From contig NZ_FXTB01000001.1 of NCBI RefSeq assembly GCF_900182605.1, forward strand, positions 682,001-746,000: a DNA stretch of 64,000 nt, written 5' to 3'. Source of the DNA: Saccharicrinis carchari. GTDB taxonomy: Bacteria; Bacteroidota; Bacteroidia; Bacteroidales; Marinilabiliaceae. Positions 48,588-58,155 of the stretch are shown here, piece by piece; position 1 is the first letter of the stretch, and each line of letters opens with the position of its first letter. Below the pieces are notes generated by a model, which had not been told where the DNA came from, did not search any database, and worked only from the letters and a program-made list of their open reading frames with translations. The translations under genes were made by a program, and so were the position numbers.

Positions 48588-49409
48588 ATGAGAAAAATTT
48601 ACTTTTTAATCGTTATGACACTTATGTCGTTTGGTGTATATGCACAAAATGTTGTTAATGATGGCGACATGAGCAATGCGACTGCATGGAATATTAATAA
48701 TATTGTTAATGATCCGGGGAAAGAGACTACCGTATCATTCAACAATTCAGTTATGACCATCTCAGCCACCAACGGTGGCGGTAATGCAGGTACCAATGTT
48801 ATGGTATGGCAAACAGTACAATTAGAAGCGGGCGTAGAATACCAACTAAATGCACGTATTAAAGGCAATTTACCCGTTGAGGCCTTTTGGTGCCAGTGGT
48901 TTGTACATAAGAGTGTACCGGTAGATGGTGAGGACTACCTGCAGGAAAACGACGCTATAGTGCAGGTAAATACATGGCAAGGCTGCGCCAGCGGTTACAA
49001 CATGGACACATACCTTCAATCATGGCCATGCGCAGATTTCAAGACGATTCAATTTGCTGAAGGCGGAGCCTATACTTTAGGAGTAAAAGTAGGTATATGG
49101 AATGGTGGCGTTTTATCGTATCAGGTTGAACTGGATGACTTTAGCCTTACCCCAAGTGCCACAGGAATCAAAACACGCAATGCAGCCAACATTCAGTTGT
49201 ATCCAAATCCTGCTAAAACTGAATTAGGAATCAACACCCCGACATCTATTAAAAGTGTTTCGATATTAAACCTTACCGGACAGGAAGTACTTAGAGCAAA
49301 CAAGGTAGAAGGTAAAATTTCTGTTGCTTCCCTCCCATCAGGAATATACGTGATTCAAATAACTAATGTTAATAACGAAAAATCCGTATTGAAATTTGTT
49401 AAGGAATAA
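48588..49409 (+). CDS. Secreted T9SS-sorted protein, probable carbohydrate-binding domain
   Basis: A 273-aa secreted protein. The signal peptide is MRKIYFLIVMTLMSFGVYAQ. Residues ~22-190 form a beta-sandwich of the carbohydrate-binding type (VVNDGDMSNATAWNINN, VWQTVQLEAGVEYQLNARIK, YQVELDDFSLTPS), resembling CBM4/9-like modules. The last ~75 residues are a type IX secretion C-terminal domain: IQLYPNPAKTELGINTP, VSILNLTGQEVLRAN and LPSGIYVIQITN. No catalytic domain is present, so it may be a surface glycan-binding protein. It has its own promoter and terminator. Confidence 0.88.
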   Translation: MRKIYFLIVMTLMSFGVYAQNVVNDGDMSNATAWNINNIVNDPGKETTVSFNNSVMTISATNGGGNAGTNVMVWQTVQLEAGVEYQLNARIKGNLPVEAFWCQWFVHKSVPVDGEDYLQENDAIVQVNTWQGCASGYNMDTYLQSWPCADFKTIQFAEGGAYTLGVKVGIWNGGVLSYQVELDDFSLTPSATGIKTRNAANIQLYPNPAKTELGINTPTSIKSVSILNLTGQEVLRANKVEGKISVASLPSGIYVIQITNVNNEKSVLKFVKE

Positions 49410-49473
49410 TTCAACAATAAAGAATACAGGCCGTATTTATTAGCCTCTTTATCACTTTTATAGCAAATACAAC

Positions 49474-49511
49474 AAAAGAGCTTGTCTATTCGAATAGACA
49501 AGCTCTTTTTT
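49474..49511 (+). terminator. Intrinsic terminator, perfect 36-bp palindrome
   Basis: AAAAGAGCTTGTCTATTC pairs exactly with GAATAGACAAGCTCTTTT. The T-run on the right ends the T9SS gene transcript; the A-run lets it also serve the opposite strand. The remaining gap to 49789 holds no gene that I can support. Confidence 0.88.
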
Positions 49512-49789
49512 GCTGTTGGTTCTTTTAGTTTTTTTTCAGCTGATTATAAACACGTTAAAATAGTGATATCAAATTATATCTACATATATCCTCTTCCATT
49601 TTGCCACCATATTTTTTCCCGTGCAAGTCAGGATAGGTTCTTTTGAGTTAGTTACAACATTTTTCCCAGCCAAATCCTTATTTTCTCCTCTCCTTTCACT
49701 ACATATCATTTGCTTTACATCTGCTGCTATAAAACGTATGCTCACTATGTATTGCGGTAGTTTTAGTACTCAACAGCTACAACGTGTGG

Positions 49790-52700
49790 CTATCCAAGGT
49801 ATTTTTTCAGGACGTCAAACAAGTGGTTTGTATTTATTGGCTTGGTAATATAATCGTCGAAACCAGCGTTAAAGTATGCTTCACGTTCTGTCCCACCCGA
49901 ATAGGCTGTTTGAGCAATAATAGGCAGGTGGGGATAAACTCTTTTGATTTTCTTTGTTGCTTCATAGCCATCCATAAAAGGCATGCGTATATCCATTAGT
50001 ATGAGATCGTAAGAATTTTTATTTACCATATCAACCGCTTCTTTTCCATTTATGGCATGCGATATCTGTACGCAACTAATTTTTAGGGCGAATTGAAGAA
50101 ATCTAAAATTTGAAATCTCATCTTCAACAATTAGTATACGCTTACTTGCCCATTGCAATGATTGTGCTTCATCAGGCTGCTGCGAATGCCTTCCCTCATA
50201 TTCTGATGAAATAATTGAAGTGGGTAAAGCAAGAGTAAATTGGGTCCCTTTTCCTATCTCCGACTTAACGCTTAAAACACCTCCCAAAAGTTCAGACAAA
50301 CTTTTTGCAATGGCTAATCCCAGGCCTGTGCCACTGTACAGGCGCGAGCTGTCATCTTCTATCTTATAAAATCTTTCAAAAATCTTCTCCGTATTCTCCT
50401 CACTAATTCCTATACCGGTGTCCTCTACACTAAATATTATTTGATCTGATTTTTGCGTTGCTGAAAGTCGAACAGTACCTTCCTCTGTAAATTTAATAGC
50501 ATTATTTAGCAAATTGGAGATGATTTGGTTCAGCCGAATGCCATCGGTAAAGAGTATTGTATTTGGGCTCAAGGTGTTTTCAACAACAAACTTAACCTTA
50601 GGTTTCTCTACAAATTGCGAATAGTAAATACTATTCATTTCGGATAGGAAATCCTGCAGGTAAACCTTTGTTGGAGCAACATTCATTCCACCAGACTCTA
50701 TTTTTGCCAAGCTTATGATGTCATCAATAAGTCGCAGAAGAACCTGATGGCTATTTTCAATAACCTTCATAAAATGCAACTTCTCTTTTTCCGTAAACGA
50801 CTTGTTTTTAAGAAGATTAATAAAGCCTGAAACAGCATTCATTGGGGTACGTATCTCATGGCTCATATTAGCCAAAAATGCTGACTTGAGCTTGTCGGAC
50901 TCTTCGGCTTTAACCTTTGCTTCCACAAGATCCTTAGTGCGTTGCGCAACCAGTGTTTCCAGATTACTCCTATGCATTTCGAGTTCGGCACGTTGTTTAA
51001 ATATTTTAACATACTGGTCATTTGCAATATCTCGTTGTTGGCGCAACTCTTCTTTTTGAATACTTATCTCTTCATTTCGTTCCTGTAGTTGCGAAGTGCG
51101 CCTGCGCACCATAGCCTCCAACCTACTGTTTATTTTTTTTACCGCCGTAATACGATAGTAATAAATAGAAGAAGCAATTAACATAATCAACAACACTATG
51201 CCAAATATAAAAGTCCAGGAGAGATAAAAGGGAGACTTTACCACTATATCGATAGAAGCCCCCTCCTCATTCCACACGTTATCATTATTTGAGCCTATAA
51301 CCACAAATTTATATTGACCCGGATTTAAATTTGTAAAGGTTACACTATGTTCATTATTCGCGTCTATCCAGTCATCATTAAAGCCTTCGAGCTTATATTT
51401 ATATCTGTTACGTTGTGGTATAGAATAGTTTAGAGCACTGTAATTAAAACTGAAAAACGAATGATTGTAATCGAGTTGGAGCGATTTGGCTATTACTATG
51501 TTCTCATGTAAGGGACTATCTTCCTGATTGATGTCAACCTCTTTATTAAATAGCTTAAAGTTAGTAAGCACTATGGGTGGAATAAATGAATTCTCTTTAA
51601 TTTTTGAAGGATTGAAATAAGTTAAACCACTTATTCCGCCAAAATACATCCATCCATCCTTATCCATAAAACTGGAGGGTAGAAAATGATTGCCTTGCAA
51701 ACCATCATTCAGGTCGTAATTATGAAATAAATTCTTTTCGTAATTATATTTTACCAATCCATTATTGGTGCTAATCCAAAGGTTATTTAAGCTGTCTTCA
51801 AGAATTCCAAAAACATTGTTATTAACAAGCCCATTATTGGTATTAAAGGGTTCAAATGTATCCGTTTGTTCATGCCATAAGTTAAGCCCTCCGCCATTCG
51901 TCCCAATCCAAATTCTTTTTTTTGAATCTTCTAAAAATGCGGTTATCCAATTTTTACTGATGGTAATACTATCATTGGGATCGTGCTCATAGTAATCAAA
52001 TCTATCTTTATCCGGGTGATAGACGTTTAAACCGGAACTTGTAGCTAAAAGAATTCTATTTTTACTGTCCTTGTATATTTTCCATATCTCACCATTATTC
52101 GTCCCTTTATGATCACGAACGTTAAAAGAAAAGGCCTTAGTTTGATACGTTTTTATATCAATCGTGTATAAGCCTAAATTTGTTCCAACCCAAATTTTAT
52201 TGGAGTCGGCTAAAAGGCTCCACACATGATAAATAGGGCTTTTACTATTTTCTCTTGAAAAAAATCGTTTTACCTTAAGTGTTTTTTTATTGATAAGATT
52301 CAATCCTCCATCATACACACCGGCCCAAATATTACCCGCTATATCTTCCGCCAAGCTAATAGGTTTATCGTTGCTCAAAGAGTGTGGATCATGCTTGTCA
52401 TTTTTAAGTAATTTAAACTCATTTTTAGTAGCATCATAGCGATTTAGGCCACCGCCATCTGTTCCAATCCACAGTATTCCCTCTCGATCTTTAAGCACTG
52501 AGGACACTTGGTTATTACTAAGCGTATTGGGCTTAGTAGGATTACTTTTAATAACATTAAAGGCTTTTTGATGCGCATTTATAAAATTAAGCCCTTCATT
52601 AAATAATCCCAACCATAAATTTCCGGCCGTATCTTCATAAATCGAACGAACAACATTTCCGCTTATACTTTGCGGATCAGTTCTATCGTTTAAATAATTA

Positions 52701-53656
52701 TAAAAGCTGTCGCTCCCTCTAAGGTAGAGGGACAAACCTCCATCCTGGGTACATACAAGAATATTTTTGTTAGAGTCTTCAAAGATATCCCATATTACAT
52801 TGCTTGCCAACGAGTTGATTTGATCCGGATTAGAGCGGTAAACCTTAAAATTATTATTCGCTTGATTAAATCGAGCTAAACCCGCTCCATGGGTTCCAAT
52901 CCAAATCTCCCCATTTGAATCTTCAAATATGGATCTTATATCATTATTTGGTAATGAAAATGGGTCTGCACTATCGCTCGAATAATGGCGCCATCTGTTA
53001 TTTTTATAATCAAGCACATCAACACCTTTATCCCGGGTACCTACCCAAATATTTTGCTTCGAATCAATCAGGATGGTTCTTAAATTATTGCTTGACAAAC
53101 CGTTGTCGATGCCGGGCTGATGCATTATATTCGTAAATGAATTACTTTCCGGATCATATATTGCTATTCCATCGGTGTAGGTTACTATCCAAATCTTTCC
53201 ATCGGCACTCTCGGCCATTTTATATATATTATTGTTGCGCAATTCCCTTTCATGTGCAGGAAATAACCGAAAAAAATCAAAATTATCTTTCTTATAATTA
53301 TAACGATTCAGCCCTTCAGGAGTTCCGGCCCAAATAGTACCTTGGCTATCCTTAAACAGGCAAGTAATAATATTATGACTGATACTATTCGCATTGTTGT
53401 TATCCGGACGATAAATTTTAATTTCATGGCTATCATAACGCCCCAGCCCATCTTTGGTAGCAATCCACATAAAGCCCTTGTCATCCTGAATGATTGACTC
53501 TATGGTTCCATACTGCAAAAAATCGCAATTCTGTATTTTAGTAAAGCTGATGTTATCATATCTTTTCCCGGCTACTATTTGTGATAATACGGGCGATATA
53601 CAACAATAGCAATTCAAAAAAAACAGTAACGATAAATATATCAATCGCTTGGGCAT
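49790..53656 (-). CDS. Hybrid two-component sensor kinase with propeller, ending in a receiver
   Basis: A 1288-aa hybrid histidine kinase. The signal-peptide N-terminus is followed by about 14 two-component-propeller repeats (IWIGTNGGGLNLW, NLWISTNNGLVKYN), a Y_Y_Y domain (YKYKLEGFNDDWIDANN, residues ~745-810) and a transmembrane helix near 830-850. A coiled coil leads to HisKA with the phosphorylated His near residue 931 (MSHEIRTPMNAVSGF), HATPase with NLLNNAIKFT and GTGLGLAI, and a receiver with Asp near 1219 (LILMDIRMPFMDG). Unlike most Bacteroidota HTCS regulators there is no AraC HTH at the end, so it needs a separate output. It probably senses an oligosaccharide. Confidence 0.92.
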   Translation of the reverse strand: MPKRLIYLSLLFFLNCYCCISPVLSQIVAGKRYDNISFTKIQNCDFLQYGTIESIIQDDKGFMWIATKDGLGRYDSHEIKIYRPDNNNANSISHNIITCLFKDSQGTIWAGTPEGLNRYNYKKDNFDFFRLFPAHERELRNNNIYKMAESADGKIWIVTYTDGIAIYDPESNSFTNIMHQPGIDNGLSSNNLRTILIDSKQNIWVGTRDKGVDVLDYKNNRWRHYSSDSADPFSLPNNDIRSIFEDSNGEIWIGTHGAGLARFNQANNNFKVYRSNPDQINSLASNVIWDIFEDSNKNILVCTQDGGLSLYLRGSDSFYNYLNDRTDPQSISGNVVRSIYEDTAGNLWLGLFNEGLNFINAHQKAFNVIKSNPTKPNTLSNNQVSSVLKDREGILWIGTDGGGLNRYDATKNEFKLLKNDKHDPHSLSNDKPISLAEDIAGNIWAGVYDGGLNLINKKTLKVKRFFSRENSKSPIYHVWSLLADSNKIWVGTNLGLYTIDIKTYQTKAFSFNVRDHKGTNNGEIWKIYKDSKNRILLATSSGLNVYHPDKDRFDYYEHDPNDSITISKNWITAFLEDSKKRIWIGTNGGGLNLWHEQTDTFEPFNTNNGLVNNNVFGILEDSLNNLWISTNNGLVKYNYEKNLFHNYDLNDGLQGNHFLPSSFMDKDGWMYFGGISGLTYFNPSKIKENSFIPPIVLTNFKLFNKEVDINQEDSPLHENIVIAKSLQLDYNHSFFSFNYSALNYSIPQRNRYKYKLEGFNDDWIDANNEHSVTFTNLNPGQYKFVVIGSNNDNVWNEEGASIDIVVKSPFYLSWTFIFGIVLLIMLIASSIYYYRITAVKKINSRLEAMVRRRTSQLQERNEEISIQKEELRQQRDIANDQYVKIFKQRAELEMHRSNLETLVAQRTKDLVEAKVKAEESDKLKSAFLANMSHEIRTPMNAVSGFINLLKNKSFTEKEKLHFMKVIENSHQVLLRLIDDIISLAKIESGGMNVAPTKVYLQDFLSEMNSIYYSQFVEKPKVKFVVENTLSPNTILFTDGIRLNQIISNLLNNAIKFTEEGTVRLSATQKSDQIIFSVEDTGIGISEENTEKIFERFYKIEDDSSRLYSGTGLGLAIAKSLSELLGGVLSVKSEIGKGTQFTLALPTSIISSEYEGRHSQQPDEAQSLQWASKRILIVEDEISNFRFLQFALKISCVQISHAINGKEAVDMVNKNSYDLILMDIRMPFMDGYEATKKIKRVYPHLPIIAQTAYSGGTEREAYFNAGFDDYITKPINTNHLFDVLKKYLG

Positions 53657-54398
53657 ATGATGAATGTATAACTTATTTGAAAACTGAATACTAAACTTAA
53701 ATATATCAATTTATGCCGTATCGTAACTTGAAATGGACTGAAATTTTAAAAAAAAAAGCTGTTTACCACACATCTGCAGGCCTGTTCCGGAACTAACATT
53801 TTATGCCATTGATAGAGTGTAAGAAAAGTTGTAAATAATGAAACAGAATACATGTATGCGTGATGTACCTACCCTTTAGCAAATCTTATATATTTTAGTC
53901 TGCTGAATATTTTTTATTATACAAACCAGTTAATATACGGTCTCTACCACCTATTTAAGCAGTTTTACCGCCACTGAGAATAGACTGTAAGCAGTTTTGA
54001 TACTTTTCATAATCATGGCCGACATTCCTATTACATTATTACCTTGTGCAAGGCTGAATAGTTTTATTGCTGCACCATGCGTAATTTTAAATCATTGGTA
54101 AAATCATATCTTTCGCGGAAGAATTTCTATACCCTGGTAGTGCCCAGCGATTCTTTAAATATACTTAGATAAGCAACTCCTGTAATAAACCTATTTTAGA
54201 TATTAATATTACTTAAGTTATCGCTATGTTAAGCAACAGGTGCTTCCCCTATTTTAATCATGTTAAACAGCAATCGCAGGAAATGAAAAACTAACTTCGC
54301 CGCAACCTAAATAGAATTAGAACAACTTTCTATTTAAGAAACTACTACAACAAAGTTGCCTTCTTGCTTGATTTAAATAAATTCTGGAATACATAAAA
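53657..54398. other. Long intergenic region without a gene
   Basis: About 740 bases, AT-rich, no coding frame, RNA gene or strong hairpin recognised. The GTGTAAGAAAAGTTGTAAAT stretch at 53818-53837 resembles one at 44967-44987 upstream of the LuxR-type regulator. Confidence 0.45.
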
Positions 54399-54429
54399 TT
54401 GTTATATACCAGAAATATACATATATTTG
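54399..54429 (+). promoter_or_regulatory. Promoter of the dps gene
   Basis: -33 TTG (54399-54401) and -7 TATATTTG (54422-54429) with a 20-base spacer, a consensus Bacteroidota promoter. The leader before ATG 54452 would be about 15 bases. Confidence 0.6.
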
Positions 54430-54451
54430 AATTTAACTAAAAAAATAAACC

Positions 54452-54919
54452 ATGAAGAATTTAGTAGGAATAGATAAAAAAAAGGCGGAAAAATTAGCTG
54501 TTGAATTGAATATTTTATTAGCAGATTATGAAATCTTTTATCAAAATTTACGCGGGTTTCATTGGAATATAAAAGGAAGGGATTTTTTTGAATTACACGA
54601 TAAGTTTGAAGAATTATACAATGATGCTTTTGTAAAAATAGATGAAATAGCAGAACGTATTTTAACACTCGAGGGCGAACCTTTGCACACTTATACCGAC
54701 TATCTTAAAACAGCGGAAATTCCAGAAGCAAAAAGCATCAAAGATGGAACCAAATGTATAGAAATTGTCGTAAAAAACTTTTCTACTTTAATAACAAAAG
54801 AACGACTCATTCTATCCCTGGCAACCGATGCAGATGACGAAGGTACGGTAGCTTTGATGAGTGACTACATTGCCGAAACTGAAAAAACGCTTTGGATGCT
54901 TAACTCTTATTTAAAATAA
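54452..54919 (+). CDS. dps: Dps-family ferritin-like DNA-protection protein
   Basis: A 155-aa four-helix protein. The inter-subunit ferroxidase residues are seen in YQNLRGFHWNIKGRDFFELH and DKFEELYNDAFVKIDEIAER (His, Asp and Glu). Dps dodecamers oxidise and store iron using H2O2 and protect DNA in stress. The Lys-rich N-terminus (KNLVGIDKKKAEK) could contact DNA. Monocistronic with a consensus promoter. Confidence 0.92.
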   Translation: MKNLVGIDKKKAEKLAVELNILLADYEIFYQNLRGFHWNIKGRDFFELHDKFEELYNDAFVKIDEIAERILTLEGEPLHTYTDYLKTAEIPEAKSIKDGTKCIEIVVKNFSTLITKERLILSLATDADDEGTVALMSDYIAETEKTLWMLNSYLK

Positions 54920-55009
54920 ATTTTTACCGAAGATGAGTTTTGGCAGTATAGATAATGCAGAATTGCCACCTTTATCACTTCTAAATTTTAAATAGAGTAA
55001 ATAATTATC

Positions 55010-56182
55010 ATGAGTGAACAAAATACTACAGTAACAGCAAAAAATTATTTTCCCTGGGGAATTATGATTTTAATGTCATCGGTAACTTTTGTTGGTATAC
55101 TTTCGGAATTAATGCCGTCAGGAGTGCTTCCGATTATGATGCAGGAATTGCACTTAAGCGAAATTCAAGGCGGTAATCTTGTTGGATATTATGCTTTGGC
55201 ATCAGCCATTTTTTCTATTCCGCTTATTTCGGCAACTATGCATTATAACCGTAAGGTATTATTGCTTTTGCTTTTGGGCGGATTTGCAGTTTCTAATGTT
55301 ATTGTTGCCTTAGTTAGTAGTTACTTTGTAATTATTTCAATGCGTGTTGTGGGTGGTATTTGTGCCGGGATAATGTGGCCCATGATTGCCGCCTATGGAA
55401 TGCGTTTGGTAGCCCCAGAACAATACGGGAAGGCCGTTGCAGTTATAATGGCAGGAACTACTTTAGGCATTAGCTTAGGCATGCCCTTAATGACATGGAT
55501 TGGGGATAATTATGGTTGGAGGACTGAATTTGTAGTTATTGGCTTAATCATTGTTGGAATTGCTGTTTTAAGTATGATTTTTCTACCCTCGCTTAAGGGA
55601 GAGAAATTAACGCAAGACACATCTCCATTTGCCATGTTAAAAATAAAAGCGGTGCTAATGGTATTGCTTTTCACGCTTCTGGGCGTTGCTGCGCATTATG
55701 GCGTATATGTATATATTGCAAGCTTAGTTGAATCGATGCAAATGGCAGGAGGTATTGAAATAGCTTTGGTGATGTTTGGTATAGGTTCTTTACTTTCTGT
55801 TTTAATAGCGATTAAATATACCGACGAGTATTTGCAATTGCTAACCATTTTAATGTTTGCACTGTTAATTATTGCCATGGCTATTTTCCTTGTTTTTGGT
55901 GGTTCTATTGGCATAGCTCATTTTGGATTTTTCCTTTGGGGTGTTTCATTCGGGCCTTTAGTTGCCCTGTTTCAAACTGCTGTTGGACGTCAAGTAGAGA
56001 AGGCAAAGGATATAGCCACATCTATTCAATCGTGTACTTTTAACCTTTCTATCATGATTGCAGCTTCCGTTTGTGGAATTTTGCTTACCAAATACCTGGT
56101 TATGAGCCTTCCTGTTTTCGCCATAGCATTAGCTGTTCCGGGGCTTATATTAGCATTTGTTGCTAAAAAAACACTAAGTTAA
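55010..56182 (+). CDS. MFS transporter, AraJ/DHA1-like exporter
   Basis: A 390-aa protein with 12 membrane helices. The N-terminus VTFVGILSELMPSGVLPIMM and RVVGGICAGIMWPMIAAYGM are typical of DHA1-family sugar-efflux or drug-efflux transporters. It converges on the cytosine deaminase gene, with a shared bidirectional terminator between them. Substrate unknown. Confidence 0.88.
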   Translation: MSEQNTTVTAKNYFPWGIMILMSSVTFVGILSELMPSGVLPIMMQELHLSEIQGGNLVGYYALASAIFSIPLISATMHYNRKVLLLLLLGGFAVSNVIVALVSSYFVIISMRVVGGICAGIMWPMIAAYGMRLVAPEQYGKAVAVIMAGTTLGISLGMPLMTWIGDNYGWRTEFVVIGLIIVGIAVLSMIFLPSLKGEKLTQDTSPFAMLKIKAVLMVLLFTLLGVAAHYGVYVYIASLVESMQMAGGIEIALVMFGIGSLLSVLIAIKYTDEYLQLLTILMFALLIIAMAIFLVFGGSIGIAHFGFFLWGVSFGPLVALFQTAVGRQVEKAKDIATSIQSCTFNLSIMIAASVCGILLTKYLVMSLPVFAIALAVPGLILAFVAKKTLS

Positions 56183-56217
56183 GTATAAGCTTTGCATCAC
56201 CCTATTTTATAGAAAAT

Positions 56218-56249
56218 AAAAAAAGGCTGCCAATTGGTAGCCTTTTTTT
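56218..56249. terminator. Bidirectional terminator between MFS and cytosine deaminase genes
   Basis: AAAAAAAGGCTGCC and GGTAGCCTTTTTTT pair around AATT with one G-U pair. A- and T-runs on both sides suit convergent transcription. Confidence 0.8.
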
Positions 56250-56271
56250 ATTGGTGAGTGATAAATAAAGA

Positions 56272-57519
56272 TTATAATGATAATTCAACATCGTAGGCTG
56301 TTTCTTTACGCTTAAATAGATACTCTCCATTACGAACCGAAGCCAACACATCCACTCTTTTACGAATAGCCTCATAAACAGAACTCTCATTTAAAACAAT
56401 AAAGTTGGCTTGTTTTCCTACATCCAAACCATAACTGTCCTGAATATTTAAACAACGGGCTCCATTATAGGTGATTAAATCAAAATTTGTTTTTACTTCT
56501 TGCGGCGACATAATTTGAGCCAGGTGAATTCCATTATCCAAAATATTCATCATATTGCCATTCCCCATGGGGTACCAGGGATCGTTTATTGAATCTTGTG
56601 CAAAAGCCACATTTATCCCCGATTCAATAAATTCTTTCACTCTGGTTAATCCACGACGCTTAGGATAGGTATCCTGGCGACCTTGAAGATAGGCATTTTC
56701 AGTGGGGCAAGAGATAAAATTCAGCTTGCTCTTTTTAAATAAATCCATCATTCTAAAAGCATAAGAATTATCCGCCGAACCGAAGGAACAAGTATGACTT
56801 GCCGTAGTTTTACTACCATAATCCTCCATAAGGACAAGGGCATTCAATAACTCCACAAAGCGCGAATGGGTATCATCTGTTTCGTCGCAGTGAACATCAA
56901 TCAGTTTATTGTATTTTAAAGCCAGCTTAACGATGTCGTGAACCGACTTTTCTCCAAATTCCCGGGCAGGTTCATAGTGTGGAATACCTCCTACCACATC
57001 AGCCCCCATTTTAAGCGCCTCCTCTACTAAATCAACGCCGCCTTTGTACATGTACATCCCTTGTTGCGGGAAAGAAACTATTTGTATATCAACAACATCC
57101 TTTAACTCTTCCTTCATTTCCAACATGGCTTTTAGTGCCGTAAATTTTGGATCTGTAACGTCAATATGCGTACGGATATGTTGTACGCCTTGCGAAACCT
57201 CATCTTTAATTCCCTTCAGGGCAAGTCTTTTTACACTTTCAACGGTTAGTGTTTCTTTAAATTTTGGCCATAATTCAATCGCTTCAAACAAAGTCCCCGA
57301 ACCTGCTCCTTCTTGTCCAAGCTCAGATAATGTATATACATAATCCAAATGTAAATGCGGATCTACATAGGGAGGCAACACAAGCTTCCCTTGGAGATCA
57401 ATTTCCTCCTCACACTTAGGCAAATTAGTTCCAATCTGTGTAATTTTTCCATTTTCTACAATCATTTCGCTTGCTGCATCGTTGCGATAAATATTCGCAT
57501 TGAAAAACTTTTTTTTCAT
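56272..57519 (-). CDS. codA: Cytosine deaminase / CodA-like amidohydrolase
   Basis: A 415-aa amidohydrolase. Metal ligands: PHLHLD in VDPHLHLDY, His in HVHCDE-type LIDVHCDETDD, His in TTASHTCSFG, and Asp in NVAFAQDSINDPWYP. The stretch DPWYPMGNGNMMNILDNGIH is diagnostic for CodA-type cytosine/isoguanine deaminases. It hydrolyses cytosine to uracil and ammonia, or a related base. There is no permease (CodB) nearby. The next upstream DNA (57520 on) contains a CTGAAGCTTCAG palindrome at 57556-57567. Confidence 0.88.
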   Translation of the reverse strand: MKKKFFNANIYRNDAASEMIVENGKITQIGTNLPKCEEEIDLQGKLVLPPYVDPHLHLDYVYTLSELGQEGAGSGTLFEAIELWPKFKETLTVESVKRLALKGIKDEVSQGVQHIRTHIDVTDPKFTALKAMLEMKEELKDVVDIQIVSFPQQGMYMYKGGVDLVEEALKMGADVVGGIPHYEPAREFGEKSVHDIVKLALKYNKLIDVHCDETDDTHSRFVELLNALVLMEDYGSKTTASHTCSFGSADNSYAFRMMDLFKKSKLNFISCPTENAYLQGRQDTYPKRRGLTRVKEFIESGINVAFAQDSINDPWYPMGNGNMMNILDNGIHLAQIMSPQEVKTNFDLITYNGARCLNIQDSYGLDVGKQANFIVLNESSVYEAIRKRVDVLASVRNGEYLFKRKETAYDVELSL

Positions 57520-57569
57520 CTTAGATTAATTTTTATGTTGGTTATATAATAAATTCTGAAGCTTCAGGT

Positions 57570-58155
57570 TCCGGCTCGTCTTAAATTTAAGAATATTTTA
57601 GCCGCTGTTCACGTGCTGCTTGTTTTTTTTACATAACCCCTAATATACATTATTTTACAGACATGTATAGCTAACAGCTAACAGATTAATAGGTAAAGCT
57701 GTGAAGGGGAAAATTTATTAAGGCTTATTTACGTTGTTAGCGTACTAAACGACACGACTGAATTGGAATTTTGCATCATGGCTACACCTCACTATTTTCA
57801 TAAATAGCTCCTCAAGCATAGTTGTTAAACAAAAAGGCCTAAGTAAAGGATAGGAAGCCGGAGTGCGAGAAATATTTAAGGTGAACATTGAAGAAACAAA
57901 TAAACTTGGCCTTTATAATATATAGCACTGTATGCATTAGGGTATAACAAAAGACTATAAGACAGTTAGCCCTAAAATTACGCTACTTTTAGCCCAAATA
58001 ATTGGCTGCGCTAGCGACTAAGTTTGACTCCGTCGATTTTCAATTCAGTAAAAGTTATTTTCAAAAGTTTAACTTCAGCTATATCGCCTGCCTGCCGCAG
58101 GCAAGGGGTTAACTGATCGTAATTCATAATTTTGAAAATTTATGAATAGTTCAGC
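57570..58155. other. Intergenic region without a gene
   Basis: Nearly 590 bases with no coding frame. It contains the short hairpin TGCCTG-CCG-CAGGCA at 58089-58103, a motif echoed at 60567-60581. Nothing else recognised. Confidence 0.5.

Noticed and set aside
44967-53837. Shared GTGTAAGAAAA motif as a firm regulator binding site
   Set aside because: Only two AT-rich matches, no symmetry, and chance occurrence in such DNA is likely; kept only as a remark.
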